Assembly (NCBI GenBank): GCA_017631885.1
Contig: JAGBSH010000018.1
Coordinates: 1 to 52,795 of the forward strand
Reading direction: 5' to 3'
Length of the DNA: 52,795 nt
Source: Fibrobacteraceae bacterium
GTDB taxonomy: Bacteria > Fibrobacterota > Fibrobacteria > Fibrobacterales > Fibrobacteraceae
Of the stretch, positions 50,782-52,795 are shown one piece after another. The stretch's first letter is position 1; each line of letters opens with the position of its first letter. The position numbers and the translations under genes are program-made. The notes under the pieces are model-generated. The model did not search any database, was not told where the DNA came from, and was given only the letters and a program-made list of their open reading frames with translations.

Positions 50782-52548
50782 ATGCAGAAACAGGGACTCC
50801 GTTTAAGTGAAATTACTATAGTCAATTTAAGATCTATCCGCCGGGAATCTTTTCCTCTCGGTGCGTTTACTCCTTTAATTGGGTATAACAATGCAGGAAA
50901 AACCAATATTCTTATGGGAATACATTGGTTGCTTTCTAGAATTTCTCTTGATATATCTTATTTTGATGATCCTTCTTTACCAGTTGAAGTAATAGGAACT
51001 TTTAGCGGATTAAATGAAAATATTATATCTAGATTAAATCCAGAACGAGCCTCTATTCTTAGGTGTTTTGTGAGTAATGGTTCTTTTCGAGTTCGCAAAC
51101 TACAGCGAGTCCCTAGTGAAAGCCCTGAATCTATGCGTCTTTTTGTTCAAGAGGCAAATGCATTTGGCGAAAATGGTTGGCACCCAATGCCATCAATATT
51201 CCAAGAAGCTTTTGAACGTTTGTTCCCAGAACCAATTCGTATTTTAGACTTTAATAGCACAAAAACAAACGCTCATTTGCTCCATGAAATTTTTAAACCT
51301 CTTGAGCGTAAATTAGAATCTGATTTTGCAGAACTTCAACAAAAGTTCAGAGAAACTTTGTCATTTGATGGAGATTCACGAGCAAAAGAATTGCAGAATT
51401 TTGATAGAGATGTCAATTCTATGTTGCTCCCGCTTTTTCCAAATGTTCGTCTGAAATTAGAAATACCGCCTCCATCATTAGAAATCTTTTTAAAATCGGC
51501 TGCATTAATGGTCCTTGATGAAGAAGACGGATTTAGCAGAAATATTTCAGAAACAGGAGCTGGTTCACAGCGAGCGATTCAAATGGCTTTAGTTCGTTAT
51601 CTTGCAGAATTAAAAAAGAAAACGCGAACAAATTATTTAAGTAATCGTTTGTTATTAATTGATTCACCAGAACTTTTTTTACACCCGCAAGCAGTAGAAC
51701 TTGTGCGAGTTGCTTTGAAAAAACTTTCACAAGAAGGTTATCAAGTAATATTTGCAACTCATTCGGCACAGATGGTAACAAGTGAAGACGTAAGCACTTC
51801 TCTTTTGATTCGTAAAAATAAAGAACGCGGGACGTTTATGCGTAAACGTATGGAAGATGCTGTTCGTCAAGTATTGCGCGATGCCCCAAGTCAATTACAA
51901 ACATTATTTTCATTAAGTAATAGTAATGAACTTCTTTTTGCTGATTATGTTTTATTGACCGAAGGAAAAACAGAATGGCGAGTGTTGCCGACTTTGTTTG
52001 AACGTTTAACAGGAAAATCATTTGCTCTGATTAAATGTGCTCTTGTTCGTCAAGGTGGCGTGAGCAATACAAAAAAAAGTATGCGAGTCCTTTCGGCAAT
52101 GGATGTTCCTGTGCGTGCAATAGTTGATTTAGATTATGCTTTTACTTCAGCGGTTCACGATGGTTTCCTTGATAAAAATGATCCTGATTTAGAAGCTTGT
52201 CGGAAAATCTTTTTTAAACTTTCTCGATTTGGAAAAATGCGATTAGTCAATGGAATTCCTGTCAATAAACGTTCTCGAATGAGTGCTGCACAAGGTTTTG
52301 CCTTAATGGCGCAAGACCCAGAAGCAGAACTTCCATTACGTTCGATTCATTTAAAACTTCGAAAACGAGGTATTTGGGTATGGCGTTATGGCGCAATAGA
52401 AGAACACCTTGGCTTAGAAGGGAAAACTGAAAAAATTTGGAGCGCTTTTATAGATAAAATTCGCTACAAAGAACCGCGGAAATTTATTCCTCATTACGAA
52501 GATTTAGAAGCTCTTTGCGCTTGGATTTTAGAAGGGATGAATGATTGA
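50782..52548 (+). CDS. OLD-family ATPase/TOPRIM nuclease
   Basis: A 588-residue protein of the OLD (overcoming lysogenization defect) type. The N-terminal ABC-like ATPase has Walker A G-Y-N-N-A-G-K-T-N (residues 33-41), the S-E-T-G-A-G-S-Q-R-A-I-Q signature helix, Walker B L-L-L-I-D-S-P-E-L-F-L-H-P, where the usual D-E-P is D-S-P, and the switch F-A-T-H-S-A. The C-terminal TOPRIM domain has L-L-T-E-G-K-T-E and a later V-D-L-D-Y-A. OLD proteins cut DNA and are used in phage defence, alone or with a helicase partner (Gabija, GajB). No UvrD-like helicase is adjacent here. GGAG lies almost on the ATG, so the ribosome-binding site is unusual. The preceding AT-hook gene may be a partner. Confidence 0.85.
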   Translation: MQKQGLRLSEITIVNLRSIRRESFPLGAFTPLIGYNNAGKTNILMGIHWLLSRISLDISYFDDPSLPVEVIGTFSGLNENIISRLNPERASILRCFVSNGSFRVRKLQRVPSESPESMRLFVQEANAFGENGWHPMPSIFQEAFERLFPEPIRILDFNSTKTNAHLLHEIFKPLERKLESDFAELQQKFRETLSFDGDSRAKELQNFDRDVNSMLLPLFPNVRLKLEIPPPSLEIFLKSAALMVLDEEDGFSRNISETGAGSQRAIQMALVRYLAELKKKTRTNYLSNRLLLIDSPELFLHPQAVELVRVALKKLSQEGYQVIFATHSAQMVTSEDVSTSLLIRKNKERGTFMRKRMEDAVRQVLRDAPSQLQTLFSLSNSNELLFADYVLLTEGKTEWRVLPTLFERLTGKSFALIKCALVRQGGVSNTKKSMRVLSAMDVPVRAIVDLDYAFTSAVHDGFLDKNDPDLEACRKIFFKLSRFGKMRLVNGIPVNKRSRMSAAQGFALMAQDPEAELPLRSIHLKLRKRGIWVWRYGAIEEHLGLEGKTEKIWSAFIDKIRYKEPRKFIPHYEDLEALCAWILEGMND

Positions 52549-52599
52549 AAAAGAATTTTTAATAGGTAAAATCAAAAAGGATTGCCAAGAAGAATAAAA

Positions 52600-52795
52600 T
52601 TGTGAAAAGTATGGACGGCTTTATGTTTGGGCCGCTGCCATGTGTAAGCAGGCTGCCAACATTTCCTCTGCCAGGGCAGTACGGATTGTCGTAGCGAAAC
52701 AGTACGGCTTGTCATGGCGAGGAGTCTTTTAAGACGCGCGGCCATCTTGTTTTTTGTCATTACGAGCGTAGCGAAGTAATCCAAAACAAGTTTTG
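52600..52795. repeat. Dispersed intergenic repeat, copy C (inverted)
   Basis: Holds, in opposite orientation to copy A, GTCATGGCGAGGAGTC with AAGACGCGCGGCCATC (52711-52745) and TCATTACGAGCGTAGCGAAG with TAATCCAAAACAAG (52757-52790). Also GTACGGATTGTCGTAGCGAA. No gene is seen to the window end. Confidence 0.7.

Noticed and set aside
1-52795. CRISPR array
   Set aside because: No regularly spaced short direct repeats with unique spacers were seen anywhere in the window.

Overview
The window looks like a chromosomal segment of a moderately AT-rich, Gram-negative-type bacterium, most likely a member of the Fibrobacterota (Fibrobacter/Hallerella-like). The assignment is an inference. It rests on a giant secreted multi-module protein with a LamG-like domain, carbohydrate-binding-like modules and a possible T9SS-type tail, on lipoproteins and MlaD/DksA/YidC-type envelope genes, on many small secreted proteins without known family, and on the mix of housekeeping genes. 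No rRNA operon is present to settle it.

Layout. 3-9214: the 3' part of a giant surface/secreted protein gene, cut by the window edge, and a small secreted protein. 9429-12620: ileS. 12585-18851: an accessory island of about 6.1 kb bounded by a 106-bp direct repeat that duplicates the end of ileS and its hairpin. Inside are a UPF0175/DUF3368 toxin-antitoxin pair, a structured untranslated region, a zinc-ribbon/coiled-coil/transmembrane protein, two PD-(D/E)XK-type proteins, a TM2 protein and small unknowns. 19132-21767: an unknown protein, galE and an acyltransferase. 21826-26122: tRNA-Ser, a DEAD-box helicase, and the conserved rpmH-rnpA-yidD-yidC cluster. 26214-32800 (minus): ahcY, murD, an SDR enzyme, then dksA-like, mlaD-like, hprK and hpf. 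33195-34887: a stand-alone GMP synthase ATP-pyrophosphatase and purC. 34947-40291 (minus): a 52-aa secreted peptide, a YitT protein, a three-copy small secreted family with a lipoprotein, and glgP. 40686-42096: rplT-rpmI-infC and tRNA-Gly. 42158-48743 (plus): an RNA m5U methyltransferase-like protein, pyrC, plsC, rnr, an RgpF-like protein and an NAD(P)-binding protein. 49265-52548: an AlkD-like repair protein, an AT-hook protein and an OLD-family ATPase/TOPRIM nuclease. Dispersed intergenic repeats lie at 40.3 kb, 49.0 kb and 52.7 kb.

How the genes fit together. Most of the window is core metabolism and translation: tRNA charging, ribosomal proteins, ribosome hibernation, protein insertion, RNA decay, purines, pyrimidines, peptidoglycan and glycogen. 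The accessory part with the most unexplained content is the ileS-linked island. Its co-oriented genes combine nuclease-fold proteins, a membrane-anchored zinc-ribbon/coiled-coil protein and a probable structured RNA, which is a plausible but unproven defence or conflict locus. A second place, at 36.1-37.3 kb, shows the same architecture on a small scale: the 3' end of a gene is duplicated on the far side of an inserted gene.
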